From positions 1 through 42,381 of the forward strand of contig PLCO01000057.1 in the NCBI GenBank assembly GCA_003134815.1: a stretch of 42,381 nt of DNA. Reading direction: 5' to 3'. Below are positions 7,224 through 15,160 of the stretch, in pieces. The notes beneath the pieces are model-generated. The model was given only the letters and a program-made list of their open reading frames with translations. It did not search any database and was not told the origin of the DNA. Position 1 is the first letter of the stretch, and each line of letters opens with the position of its first letter. Origin of the DNA: Acidobacteriaceae bacterium (GTDB lineage: Bacteria; Acidobacteriota; Terriglobia; Terriglobales; Acidobacteriaceae). The position numbers and the translations under genes are program-made.

Positions 7224-7715
7224 GTGCGGTTTCCTCGTTGCCTCATCCTGGCGCTTCTGCTTCCCTTGGCCCTTCTGCCCGCGTGCAATCGCGGCTCGCA
7301 CCCCGCACAACCAGGCAAACCCGCTCCCGACTTTACCGTTTCCGACGGCACGTCCACCGTTCATCTGGCGAGCTACCGCGGGCACATTGTGCTCGTCAAT
7401 TTCTGGGCTAGTTGGTGCGAGCCGTGCCTTGAGGAGCTGCCTTCGTTGCTCGAGCTCCATCATGACCAGCCCGATCTGGTCATCCTCGCGATCAGCATCG
7501 ACGACGATCGCGCCGCCTATTCGACGTTCATCGTTCGCAATCATGTCGATCTGATCACTGCCTTCGACCCCACGGAGTCAGCTGCGAAGCTGTATCACAC
7601 CGACATGTGGCCGGAGACGTATGTGATCGACCGCCAGGGAATCATCCGCCGCAAGTTCGTCGGGCCCCAAGAGTGGACCAGCCCCGAAATTGTCTCCTAT
7701 CTCAAGAGCCTTTGA
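7224..7715 (+). CDS. TlpA/ResA-like thioredoxin-fold lipoprotein
   Basis: The product is an envelope-anchored thiol-disulfide oxidoreductase of about 163 residues. From a GTG start the protein has a short basic n-region, a hydrophobic core and a lipobox LLPAC, so Cys21 would be lipidated. The thioredoxin fold follows, with VLVNFWASWCEPC containing the active-site pair Cys65-Cys68 and the cis-Pro region WPETYVIDRQG. A longer reading from an ATG at 6966 is possible but would run antisense through the glycosyltransferase and would bury the signal peptide. Such proteins reduce disulfides or assist cytochrome c maturation; no ccm gene is nearby, so the partner is unknown. Confidence 0.85.
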   Translation: MRFPRCLILALLLPLALLPACNRGSHPAQPGKPAPDFTVSDGTSTVHLASYRGHIVLVNFWASWCEPCLEELPSLLELHHDQPDLVILAISIDDDRAAYSTFIVRNHVDLITAFDPTESAAKLYHTDMWPETYVIDRQGIIRRKFVGPQEWTSPEIVSYLKSL

Positions 7716-7870
7716 GGCCGGCGCGCCGAGATTCTTATGAACTTTCGCAGGCGCTTGAAGGGATGTGATTTGTACGTCGTTCATGGAAGCGTAAGGTCTG
7801 TTTAGAGTTCTATTTTGCTCAGCGCGGCGTGTGCATTCGGCATCCAATTAATTCGAAGAGGAGAAGTTCA

Positions 7871-8041
7871 ATGACTGAAGAAACGAAGTCAAGCCCAAGC
7901 GCCGTAGAAGAGGGTTTCCAGATTCACGAGGATGTGGCGGAAACAGCTCTCAAAGACACCATCGATAACTTTCTTCCCGGCAACAGCGAACCAGCCGAGA
8001 CCAAAGAAAGTGACAAGGACGAAGAGGAAGACAAGAAATAG
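7871..8041 (+). CDS. Small acidic protein of unknown function
   Basis: This 56-residue product starts at an ATG preceded by a strong GAAGAGGAG site about 7 bases upstream, which supports translation. It is very acidic: the middle reads EEGFQIHEDVAETALKDTI and the tail alternates Glu/Asp and Lys (KESDKDEEEDKK). There are no cysteines, membrane segments or signal peptide. I do not recognise it. It could be an intrinsically disordered protein or a chaperone-like or nucleic-acid-mimic acidic protein, but nothing in the sequence decides this. It stands alone, 155 bases after the lipoprotein gene. Confidence 0.6.
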   Translation: MTEETKSSPSAVEEGFQIHEDVAETALKDTIDNFLPGNSEPAETKESDKDEEEDKK

Positions 8042-8163
8042 CAATTCCACTCTGCGAGAACCGTCTCCATTAGCCGCGTTGCTTAGAGGTTCGTTAGCTC
8101 CAAGCGAGCTAGACGCGGAACTCGCGATGGTCCGAAGTTATTACTGGCTGTTATTCTGGCGGC

Positions 8164-8442
8164 ATGACTACGGTGGAGATCGTCTATCGCTACGCCACGC
8201 CGCCCACGGAGCAGGTCGCGATTGCATTGGCCCACGCGCGTGACGTTTACGGCATCCGGCAACTGAGCTTCGATCGCATCGCCCGCACGCTGCGGATTGA
8301 ATACGACGCCACGCGCCTCAACGCCGCCGCGGTCACCAAGCTTGTCCGCGATGCGGGGGTCGACATCATAGACGAGGCGCCGCTCATCGCCGCGCCCGCG
8401 CCGGTCGCAGGTCTGCCGCCAACGGCCCAGACCCGTGTGTAG
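8164..8442 (+). CDS. Small HMA-like (ferredoxin-fold) protein without metal cysteines
   Basis: This is a 92-residue protein whose first 70 residues follow the beta-alpha-beta-beta-alpha-beta pattern of heavy-metal-associated domains: TVEIVYRYATPPTEQVAIALAH, then a VYGIRQLSF-ARTLRIEYDATRLNAAAVTKLVRDAGVDII-like half. The metal-binding CxxC that should lie in the first loop is missing (it reads YATPP), so it probably does not carry copper. An Ala/Pro-rich tail follows. No P-type ATPase is adjacent. The assignment is by fold pattern only; a stand-alone regulatory or structural HMA relative is the best guess. Confidence 0.6.
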   Translation: MTTVEIVYRYATPPTEQVAIALAHARDVYGIRQLSFDRIARTLRIEYDATRLNAAAVTKLVRDAGVDIIDEAPLIAAPAPVAGLPPTAQTRV

Positions 8443-8464
8443 ACCCGCTGCGCAGCTGCTACAA

Positions 8465-8522
8465 CCTTGCGCCGCCGGGTCCAGCCTTGCGCCGCCGCTC
8501 CAGCCTTGCGCCGACGCTCTGG
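8465..8522. repeat. Three tandem repeats of 19-20 bp before tRNA-Arg
   Basis: CCTTGCGCCGCCGGGTCCAG (8465-8484), a 19-base version at 8485-8503 and a further variant at 8504-8522 follow each other, and a fourth unit starts (CCTTGATAAT). They fill the space between the HMA-like gene and the tRNA gene. Confidence 0.8.
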
Positions 8523-8579
8523 CCTTGATAATCTTACAAAGGTTTGTGTCGTGGGCTTCGCCTTGGAGCCCGAGCATGT

Positions 8580-8656
8580 GCGCCCGTAGCTCAGCTGGAT
8601 AGAGCGACTGACTACGAATCAGTAGGTCGGGAGTTCGAATCTCTCCGGGCGCACCA
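8580..8656 (+). tRNA. tRNA-Arg (ACG)
   Basis: The acceptor stem GCGCCCG pairs with CGGGCGC and is followed by the discriminator A and an encoded CCA. The D-arm AGCTCAGCTGGATAGAGC, the anticodon stem ACTGA/TCAGT with loop CTACGAA, and the T-arm with GGTCG...GTTCGAATC are all in place. The anticodon ACG is at 8614-8616; A34 should be deaminated to inosine by TadA so that it reads CGN arginine codons. Confidence 0.97.
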
Positions 8657-8684
8657 TTTAACCATTAGTTTAGCTATCACTTCC

Positions 8685-8714
8685 ATAAGAAAAGCGGAGC
8701 GATCATCGCTCCGC
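8685..8714 (-). terminator. Intrinsic terminator of the tonB gene
   Basis: GCGGAGCGA (8694-8702), loop TCA and TCGCTCCGC (8706-8714) form a perfect 9-bp stem. On the minus strand it is followed by TTTTCTTAT, the expected U-tract. It lies about 40 bases after the TonB stop codon. In the plus direction (after the tRNA) there is no T-run. Confidence 0.8.
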
Positions 8715-8752
8715 CTATTCGCCGAAAAGCTCAGGCGAAAAATCCTCGCGCC

Positions 8753-9964
8753 TCAGTAAAGCCTGAAATTGACCTCGATGCTGAGTTGCACAGCCACCGG
8801 CGTTTTGCCATCCTTCATGGCTGGTTTGAACTTGTATCTCCTCACCGCTTCCATGGCCTTCTCATCTAGGCCCATGCCCAACGCGCGAACGACATGGACA
8901 CCTTGCGGGTTGCCCTGAGCGTCGACGATCAGCGAAATGAGGCAGACTCCCTGATATTTGGCGCGTCGCGCCTCATCGGAGAATTCAGCCTCCGGTTCAA
9001 AGATGATTGTAGGCATCGAAACGCCGCCACCAATCTGGTACACCCCGCCGCCCTCGTTGCCGCCAGAACCCGGCCCGTAGCCGTTGCCATTCCCCGGACC
9101 CAGGCCACCGTTACGGCCCGATCCCATGCCCCCGCTGCTCCCAGTACCGGCCGAGGCAAGGGTCACATTCGCCGACTCCTTCATGCCAATCATCGGCATA
9201 TTCGGGTTGTCGGGCAGTTGAATGTTCTTCTGGACGTCGATGGTCGGAGGCATGGGTATCTTGGGCTTGTCGATTGTTTGCGCCTGTGGAGGCGTTACGT
9301 CGACCTTTGCCTTCTCAGGCAGCTTGCCTTTGTTAGCCTCGACGATGCTGCGGTCACCGCCCCCGCCCCCACCGCCGGCCATCTTAGCGGATTTGGGCCC
9401 TTTGTAGTCGCTCAAATCGATGTTTGTCGCCTGCACGGGCGGATTGACGTAGTGGTTGATTGCGCGAATGCCGAGCCAGATGGCCAGCAGCAGGACGGCA
9501 ATGTTGAGGGTCGACGAGATCCCGATGGCCCAGGGATTCGCCTTTACGGCCATCCGGTCAGGCACTGGAATCGGCGTTGAGGTCAACTCAAGAGGCGGCA
9601 GCTTGACAGGGAAAAACACGTCCTGCATGCGCTCCCAGAGGCTCGCCCAGATCGGCTCCTCTTTGAACGCATGGCCAAGAAATGCGTCGAGCTCGTGGCC
9701 GGACCCTGGCTCGTGGCCGGATCCTGTGGACACATCTTCCTGCGAACTCGTCTGTTCCGGTGTCAAGAGATCTTCTGCCATAAGTGCTGATGGCTCAGTC
9801 GTTGCTGGCTGTTTGGACACAGGCCGGCCCGCGAACAAGCCCATCGGTCCATTATGCTTGACTGCGCCTGCCTTTGTCTCGGCTCCCGTCCCAGCTCCAG
9901 TCCCGGTATGCGTTCCAATCTCGGACTCCGATTTCTCATAGTCCACCAGCTTCAGGACTTCCAT
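8753..9964 (-). CDS. tonB: Energy transducer TonB with long cytoplasmic N-terminus
   Basis: The protein couples the proton-motive force to outer-membrane TonB-dependent receptors. The C-terminal 85 residues are a TonB domain: PEAEFSDEARRAKYQGVCLISLIVD, then VHVVRALGMGLDEKAMEAVRRYKFKPA and the closing strand VNFRLY. One membrane helix lies at about residues 147-168 (IGISSTLNIAVLLLAIWLGI). Unlike classical TonB, about 140 residues precede this helix, with Gly/Thr and Ser/Gly/His repeats near residues 20-30 and 80-92. The periplasmic linker contains a poly-Gly run and a Gly/Asn-rich stretch instead of the usual Pro-Lys rod. A TTG two codons earlier is an alternative start; neither start has a clear ribosome site. 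exbB/exbD are not adjacent. Confidence 0.88.
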   Translation of the reverse strand: MEVLKLVDYEKSESEIGTHTGTGAGTGAETKAGAVKHNGPMGLFAGRPVSKQPATTEPSALMAEDLLTPEQTSSQEDVSTGSGHEPGSGHELDAFLGHAFKEEPIWASLWERMQDVFFPVKLPPLELTSTPIPVPDRMAVKANPWAIGISSTLNIAVLLLAIWLGIRAINHYVNPPVQATNIDLSDYKGPKSAKMAGGGGGGGDRSIVEANKGKLPEKAKVDVTPPQAQTIDKPKIPMPPTIDVQKNIQLPDNPNMPMIGMKESANVTLASAGTGSSGGMGSGRNGGLGPGNGNGYGPGSGGNEGGGVYQIGGGVSMPTIIFEPEAEFSDEARRAKYQGVCLISLIVDAQGNPQGVHVVRALGMGLDEKAMEAVRRYKFKPAMKDGKTPVAVQLSIEVNFRLY

Positions 9965-10041
9965 ACGCAATAGACGGTGACCGCGTTCGGTTTGTTACCC
10001 AAGAAAAATGTCACCCCTTTGTTTACACTGATTCTTAAGCA

Positions 10042-10077
10042 AGTTTGCATCCGAGTTCGCATCCAAGTTCGCATCAT
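10042..10077. repeat. Three 12-bp tandem repeats in the ileS leader
   Basis: AGTTTGCATCCG, AGTTCGCATCCA and AGTTCGCATCAT follow one another and end 14 bases before the ileS start codon. No T-box element is recognisable in this leader. Confidence 0.8.
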
Positions 10078-10091
10078 TGAACGGAGTCCCG

Positions 10092-13000
10092 ATGTCCCCT
10101 GCGCCAGAGTTGAAGGCGACCCTTACCCTGCCTCAAACCGCCTTCGCAATGAAAGCCAATCTGCCGCAGAATGAGCCTCTTCGACTGGCCCGGTGGACCG
10201 AGCTTCGTCTCTATGAAGAGATGCGCAAAGCCTGCCACGGGCGGCCTGTCTATCTGCTGCACGACGGCCCTCCCTACGCCAACGGGCCCATCCACCTGGG
10301 CCACGCTCTGAACAAGGGCCTCAAGGACTTCGTGGTCAAGTCCAAAACCATGGCCGGATTTGACGCGCCATTCGTCCCCGGCTATGACTGCCATGGGCTG
10401 CCGATCGAGATCAAAGTGGAAGAGCAGCTTGGCCGCAAAAGGCTGGAGCTGCCGGTAGCGGAGATATTCAAAGCCTGCCGTGCCTACGCGCAGAAGTATA
10501 TCGATCTGCAGACCGCGCAATTTGAGCGCATCGGCTGCTTCGGGCGTTGGGACAAGCCCTATAAGACCATGACCCACGATTACGAGGCCCGCACTCTTGA
10601 GGCGTTCTATGGCTTTCTCGAAAAAGGCTTCGTATATCGCGGGCTCAAGCCGGTTTACTGGTGCATCCACGACCGCACAACGTTGGCCGAGGCCGAGGTC
10701 GAGTATGAAAACCACACCAGCCCGTCGATCTACGTGCGCTACCGGCTCACATCCGATCCAGCCGCCATCGCGCCCGCGCTTGCCGGCAGGCAGGTTTCAA
10801 CCATCATCTGGACCACCACCCCCTGGACGCTGCCCACGTCCCTGGCCGTGGCCTTCCACCCTGATTTCGATTACGTGGCGCTGGAGGTCGAGTCGGGCGA
10901 GATTTACATCGTCGCAGCGGCGTTGGCCGAACAGGTGGCCGCGGCCTGCAAGCTCGGACCGACCAAGGAACTCGCGCGATTCAAGGGCGCGGCGCTAGAC
11001 CGCGTTAGGTTCCAGCATCCGTTCCTGGATCGGTCAATTCTCGGCGTGCTGGCTACCTATGTCACCGCTGACACGGGCACCGGCGCGGTCCACACCGCAC
11101 CCTCGCATGGCGCTGACGACTTCTACACCGGCCAGCGTTACGGGCTAGACCCCACTTCGCGCGTCGATGCCGGCGGGCACATCCACTTCGATCCGGATTC
11201 CTGGCACAGTGCGCAACCACCCGCTTACGACGGACTGACCGTGTGGAAGGCGAACCCGGTCATTGTCGCCATGCTTGAAGAGCTCGGCGCGTTGATGGGC
11301 GGCTCCCAACTGGAGCACTCCTATCCCCATTGCTGGCGTTGCCACCACCCCCTCATCTTCCGCGCCACCGAGCAATGGTTTATCTCGCTTGAAACGCTGG
11401 TCAGGCGCTCCGACGGCTCTGAAACTACATTTCGCCAGCTCGCTATCGAGGAGATCGACAAAGTCGTCTGGGACCCAGCCTGGGGCAAGGAGCGCATTAC
11501 CAACATGATCGCCACCCGGCCCGATTGGTGTATCAGCCGGCAGAAGCTCTGGGACGTGCCCATCGCTGTTTTCCTGTGCGAGCAGTGCAACCAGCCAATC
11601 GTCTCCGCGGAGCTGAACCGCGCCTTGGTCGGCCTTATCGAGCGCGAGGGCATTGAGGCCTGGCGCGCGCCCGCCGCGGATGCGCTGCTGCCCGCCGGAT
11701 CGGTTTGCGCTCATTGCCGCGGCACGGCATTTCGCAAAGAAACCGACATTCTCGACGTTTGGCTTGATTCTGGTGTCAGTTGGTTTGCCGTGTGTGAGGC
11801 CGACCCCGACCTCAAGCAGGCCTATTCCGCCTTTCAAAAGGGGAAGGGGCCAGAGAATTCGAAGGTCCTCTATCTCGAGGGCGGCGATCAGCATCGCGGA
11901 TGGTTCCACTCGTCGCTGCTCACGTCTGTTGCGCTGCGCGGCCGTGCCCCTTACTCGCACGTGACCACCGCCGGATGGACCCTCGACGAACAGGGACGCG
12001 CCATGTCGAAGTCGCTCGGCAACGGCGTCGATCCCGTTGACATTGCCAATCGCATGGGCGCCGAGATCGTGCGCCTGTGGGTCGCGTCCGTCGATTTCCG
12101 CGAAGACATGGCCGCCAGCGAGAACCTGATGCAGCGCTGCGCCGAGCTCTATAAGAAGCTCCGCAACACTTTCCGCTTTCTGCTCGGCAATTTAAACGGA
12201 TTCGTGCCGGCGCGCGATCAAGTCGCCGAAGACGAATTGTTGCCGCTCGACCGCTACATGCTGGCCCGCACGCGCGACCTCGCCGAAAAAATTCTCGCTT
12301 GGTACGAGGCGTTCGAATTCCATCGCGTCTATCAGTCGGTGAACGAGTTCGCCATCGTGGACCTGAGCTCCTTTTATCTCGACGTGCTCAAGGACCGCAT
12401 GTACACCTTCGCGCCTACGAGCCGGGAGCGCCGTTCCGCGCAGACGGTTCTGTGGAAGATCACTGAAGCGCTTGTCCGACTGGTCGCGCCGATTCTTACT
12501 TTTACCGCCGACGAAATTTGGGAGCACCTGCCCGCTGTTGAAGGCCGACCGATCAGTGTGCACCTCGCGCTGTTTCCGAAGCCCGAGGAGATCTACTCCG
12601 TGAACCCAAATGAGGATCAAGACGCTTGGGCCTGGCTGAGAAGAATTCGGGACTCGGCGCTACTAAATATCGAAGAGCTTCGCAAGGACAAGAAGATCGG
12701 GAAATCTCTCGAATGCGAGTTGCGCCGAATTAAATTTCGCGCGCCCGACCACACTAAGGGTACGTACGATTTCCTCAAGCCGATGGTCGAAGCTCAACTC
12801 GGAGCCCTTGAAGAAGTCTGCATTGTCTCACCGAGTAAGAGCCAACCCGTAATCGAAGTCGAATATGTCGCTCAAGCGGAGATGGTCGCAAAGAATCCTC
12901 ATCTTCAGAATGATGCCTGGTTGAACTCTGAGGACTCAATTCCGACCAGGCTCGATTTCGTCCAAATTGGAGTTGAAATCGTTCTCGCAAGCGGGGCAAA

Positions 13001-13136
13001 GTGCAACCGTTGCTGGCGCTACACCCACGACACAGCAAACTACGGCATTTGGGAGAATGTTTGCGGTCGATGCCGCGACGCCTTGGCCGAGATGGGCATC
13101 GAACCGCCGCAAAGTGGCGCGGAGGCCAAACCATGA
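10092..13136 (+). CDS. ileS: Isoleucine-tRNA ligase
   Basis: This class I aminoacyl-tRNA synthetase charges tRNA-Ile in the cytoplasm. The 1014-residue reading starts at an ATG with CGGAG 5 bases upstream; a TTG five codons earlier is less likely. The ATP-binding HIGH motif is GPIHLGHALNKG (about residues 65-76) and the KMSKS loop is AMSKSLGNG (about 637-645). The inserted editing domain is seen around TIIWTTTPWTLPTSLAVAFHP. The C-terminal zinc ligands Cys971, Cys974, Cys991 and Cys994 (CNRCWRY and CGRC) are present, as in the bacterial-type enzyme. The stop codon overlaps the lspA start, the same ileS-lspA arrangement known from many bacteria. Confidence 0.97.
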   Translation: MSPAPELKATLTLPQTAFAMKANLPQNEPLRLARWTELRLYEEMRKACHGRPVYLLHDGPPYANGPIHLGHALNKGLKDFVVKSKTMAGFDAPFVPGYDCHGLPIEIKVEEQLGRKRLELPVAEIFKACRAYAQKYIDLQTAQFERIGCFGRWDKPYKTMTHDYEARTLEAFYGFLEKGFVYRGLKPVYWCIHDRTTLAEAEVEYENHTSPSIYVRYRLTSDPAAIAPALAGRQVSTIIWTTTPWTLPTSLAVAFHPDFDYVALEVESGEIYIVAAALAEQVAAACKLGPTKELARFKGAALDRVRFQHPFLDRSILGVLATYVTADTGTGAVHTAPSHGADDFYTGQRYGLDPTSRVDAGGHIHFDPDSWHSAQPPAYDGLTVWKANPVIVAMLEELGALMGGSQLEHSYPHCWRCHHPLIFRATEQWFISLETLVRRSDGSETTFRQLAIEEIDKVVWDPAWGKERITNMIATRPDWCISRQKLWDVPIAVFLCEQCNQPIVSAELNRALVGLIEREGIEAWRAPAADALLPAGSVCAHCRGTAFRKETDILDVWLDSGVSWFAVCEADPDLKQAYSAFQKGKGPENSKVLYLEGGDQHRGWFHSSLLTSVALRGRAPYSHVTTAGWTLDEQGRAMSKSLGNGVDPVDIANRMGAEIVRLWVASVDFREDMAASENLMQRCAELYKKLRNTFRFLLGNLNGFVPARDQVAEDELLPLDRYMLARTRDLAEKILAWYEAFEFHRVYQSVNEFAIVDLSSFYLDVLKDRMYTFAPTSRERRSAQTVLWKITEALVRLVAPILTFTADEIWEHLPAVEGRPISVHLALFPKPEEIYSVNPNEDQDAWAWLRRIRDSALLNIEELRKDKKIGKSLECELRRIKFRAPDHTKGTYDFLKPMVEAQLGALEEVCIVSPSKSQPVIEVEYVAQAEMVAKNPHLQNDAWLNSEDSIPTRLDFVQIGVEIVLASGAKCNRCWRYTHDTANYGIWENVCGRCRDALAEMGIEPPQSGAEAKP

Positions 13137-13693
13137 GCTGGCTGACAAACTGGCCTCAGCCTCGCAAGCTGCACTGGCTTCTGTTGATCTCGGCCTTGGT
13201 CATAACAGCCGACCGCATGAGCAAGAACTGGATCTCCGCGCACATCCCTCTCGGCGGCGCGATTCCGATTATCCCGCGCGTGCTTCGCCTCACCCACTGG
13301 ACCAATGAAGGCGCGGCCTTCTCGCTCTTCGCCGATACTGCTTCGCCGCACATCGTGCGCTGGGCGCTGGTCGCATTCACGGTTGCCGCTGCGCTCGGCA
13401 TCTTTGTCGCCTTGTTGCGCCTCGGCAGCCAGTTCACGCTCACCACCATTGCTCTCGCGCTCATCCTCGGCGGCGCAATCGGTAACGTTCACGATCGCAT
13501 CGTGTACGGGTCAGTCATCGACTTTATTGAGGTCCACATCTTCACCTACCACTGGCCCGACTTCAACGTGGCCGATTCCTCCGTCGTCACCGGCGCCTGC
13601 CTGCTCTTCCTTGACTCGATGCTCCCTCGCCGAAAATCTCCCACTGACGCAGCCAGCTCGCGGCGCGCCCACGGCTCAGTGCCGCCGGTATAA
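13133..13693 (+). CDS. lspA: Lipoprotein signal peptidase
   Basis: This inner-membrane aspartic protease removes the signal peptide from prolipoproteins after diacylglyceryl transfer (for example the lipoproteins at 7224 and 36441). The chosen ATG overlaps the ileS TGA (ATGA) and has GGAGG 7 bases upstream, giving 186 residues. Four membrane helices are visible. The catalytic aspartates are Asp121 in GGAIGNVHDRI and Asp148 in FNVADSSV; the NEGAAFS motif (58-64) and the first-helix ITADRMSKNWI are also typical. The C-terminal 20 residues after SMLPRRK are hydrophilic and not conserved. Confidence 0.95.
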   Translation: MSWLTNWPQPRKLHWLLLISALVITADRMSKNWISAHIPLGGAIPIIPRVLRLTHWTNEGAAFSLFADTASPHIVRWALVAFTVAAALGIFVALLRLGSQFTLTTIALALILGGAIGNVHDRIVYGSVIDFIEVHIFTYHWPDFNVADSSVVTGACLLFLDSMLPRRKSPTDAASSRRAHGSVPPV

Positions 13694-13694
13694 T
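13689..13694 (+). promoter_or_regulatory. -10 element before the MFS gene
   Basis: A perfect TATAAT overlaps the lspA stop codon. No good -35 box is seen 16-18 bases upstream. If used, the transporter gene would have a leader of about 30 bases. Confidence 0.3.
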
Positions 13695-13730
13695 TGGTCG
13701 GACCATCGCCTCCCGGAGGAGTTGTACGAA

Positions 13731-15044
13731 ATGACCCCGCAAGGTTCTGACTCAATTCCTTCTGCTCCTTCTGCCGCAAATCTGAATTCAGCGGGCCGCA
13801 CATCGCACCTGCGATGGATAATCTGCTCCCTTCTATTCCTCGCCACTGTCATCGCCTACATCGACCGCGGGGTGATCGCCTACCTCGAGAAATTCCTCGA
13901 GACTGTGATCCCGGGGCTCAACAGCATCAAATACGGATACATCCTCGCAGCGTTTCAGGCGGCATACGCCATCGGCATGGTCATCGCCGGCGGACTCACG
14001 GACAAGCTGGGCACGCGAAAAGCTTTCGCCATTGCCATCTGCCTGTGGAGCGTCGCAGCGATGCTGCCGGGCTTGGCATTTTCCGTCATCACATTCGCCG
14101 TCGCCATGTTTCTGCTCGGGCTGGGCGAGGCGGCAAACTTCCCTGCCTGCATCAAGACTGTGGCTGAGTGGTTTCCCAAGCGCGAGCGTGCGCTGGCCAC
14201 CGGCATCTTCAACTCCGGCGCCAATATCGGTAACATCGCAGTCCCGCTCATCGTGCCTTTTCTCGTGGCTATGTTCACTTGGCGCGGGGCGTTTGTGGTC
14301 ACCGGCGCAATGGGCCTGGTCTGGTTGGCGGCGTGGCTTCTCCTGTACCGGCGGCCGGAGCTGCACCCCGGCGTTTCCCAAGCCGAGTTGGATCTGATCC
14401 TCAGCGATCCGGTAGAAAAGATCCAATCCGTGCCATGGAGCAATGTCCTGCCGCTCAAGGAAACGTGGGTCTTCGCCATCGGTAAGTTCCTCACCGATCC
14501 GATTTGGTGGTTCTATCTTTTCTGGTTGCCGCGTTACCTGCAGACCACGTTCGGACTGAGCCTGTCTGCCAACCGGTTGCCGCTGGTCGTCGTATACAGC
14601 ATCTCGACTGTCGGCAGCATTGGCGGCGGATGGCTCTCTTCGACATTGCTGAACCGCGGAAAGAGCGTGAATATTTCCCGCAAAACCGCGATGCTGATCT
14701 GCGCGTTGTCGGTGCTGCCAGTGCTTGCCGCGCCTTATCTCCATCACCTGTGGCTGGTGGTGGCCGTAGTGGGCCTGGCTACCGCCGCGCACCAGGGGTG
14801 GTCGGCCAATCTCTTTACACTGCCCTCCGATCTGTTTCCCAAGGCCGCAGTCGGCAGTGTGATCGGTATCGGCGGAATGGCGGGCGCGATCGGCGGAGTG
14901 CTGTTTCAGTTAGCAACCGGCTACGTTGTCGGACTGACGCATAGTTACGTGCCGCTGTTTGTCGCGGCGTGCCTTGCCTACCTTACGGCCCTGGTGATTA
15001 TCCACGCCATTTCGCCCAAGCTGGCGCCGGCGCGTCTTAATTAA
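13731..15044 (+). CDS. MFS transporter, hexuronate/anion-cation symporter type
   Basis: This 437-residue permease has about twelve membrane helices. The first helix begins at residue 24 (RWIICSLLFLATVIAYIDRGVIAYL, split here by the typical YIDR turn). The MFS motif GGLTDKLGTRKAF lies between helices 2 and 3, and LGLGEAANFPACIKTVAEWFP in helix 4 is typical of the ACS family that includes hexuronate (ExuT) and glucarate carriers. A uronate or other organic anion is therefore the likely substrate. The start ATG has GGAGGAG 9 bases upstream; an in-frame TTG three codons earlier is less likely. It could feed the uronate-type functions at 26-36 kb, but there is no direct link. Confidence 0.87.
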   Translation: MTPQGSDSIPSAPSAANLNSAGRTSHLRWIICSLLFLATVIAYIDRGVIAYLEKFLETVIPGLNSIKYGYILAAFQAAYAIGMVIAGGLTDKLGTRKAFAIAICLWSVAAMLPGLAFSVITFAVAMFLLGLGEAANFPACIKTVAEWFPKRERALATGIFNSGANIGNIAVPLIVPFLVAMFTWRGAFVVTGAMGLVWLAAWLLLYRRPELHPGVSQAELDLILSDPVEKIQSVPWSNVLPLKETWVFAIGKFLTDPIWWFYLFWLPRYLQTTFGLSLSANRLPLVVVYSISTVGSIGGGWLSSTLLNRGKSVNISRKTAMLICALSVLPVLAAPYLHHLWLVVAVVGLATAAHQGWSANLFTLPSDLFPKAAVGSVIGIGGMAGAIGGVLFQLATGYVVGLTHSYVPLFVAACLAYLTALVIIHAISPKLAPARLN

Positions 15045-15160
15045 TGTGCTGTGAAACAATTGGATAGTTCGACGATTTCCCATCGAGAGCTAAGCCCGAA
15101 TGACGGCTGCGGCCGATAGAAGATAGCCCGCCGCAACGTAAAACAACCAAAGAGGTTTAT

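Noticed and set aside
9965..10091. T-box leader for ileS
   Set aside because: No specifier loop, T-box sequence or antiterminator is visible.
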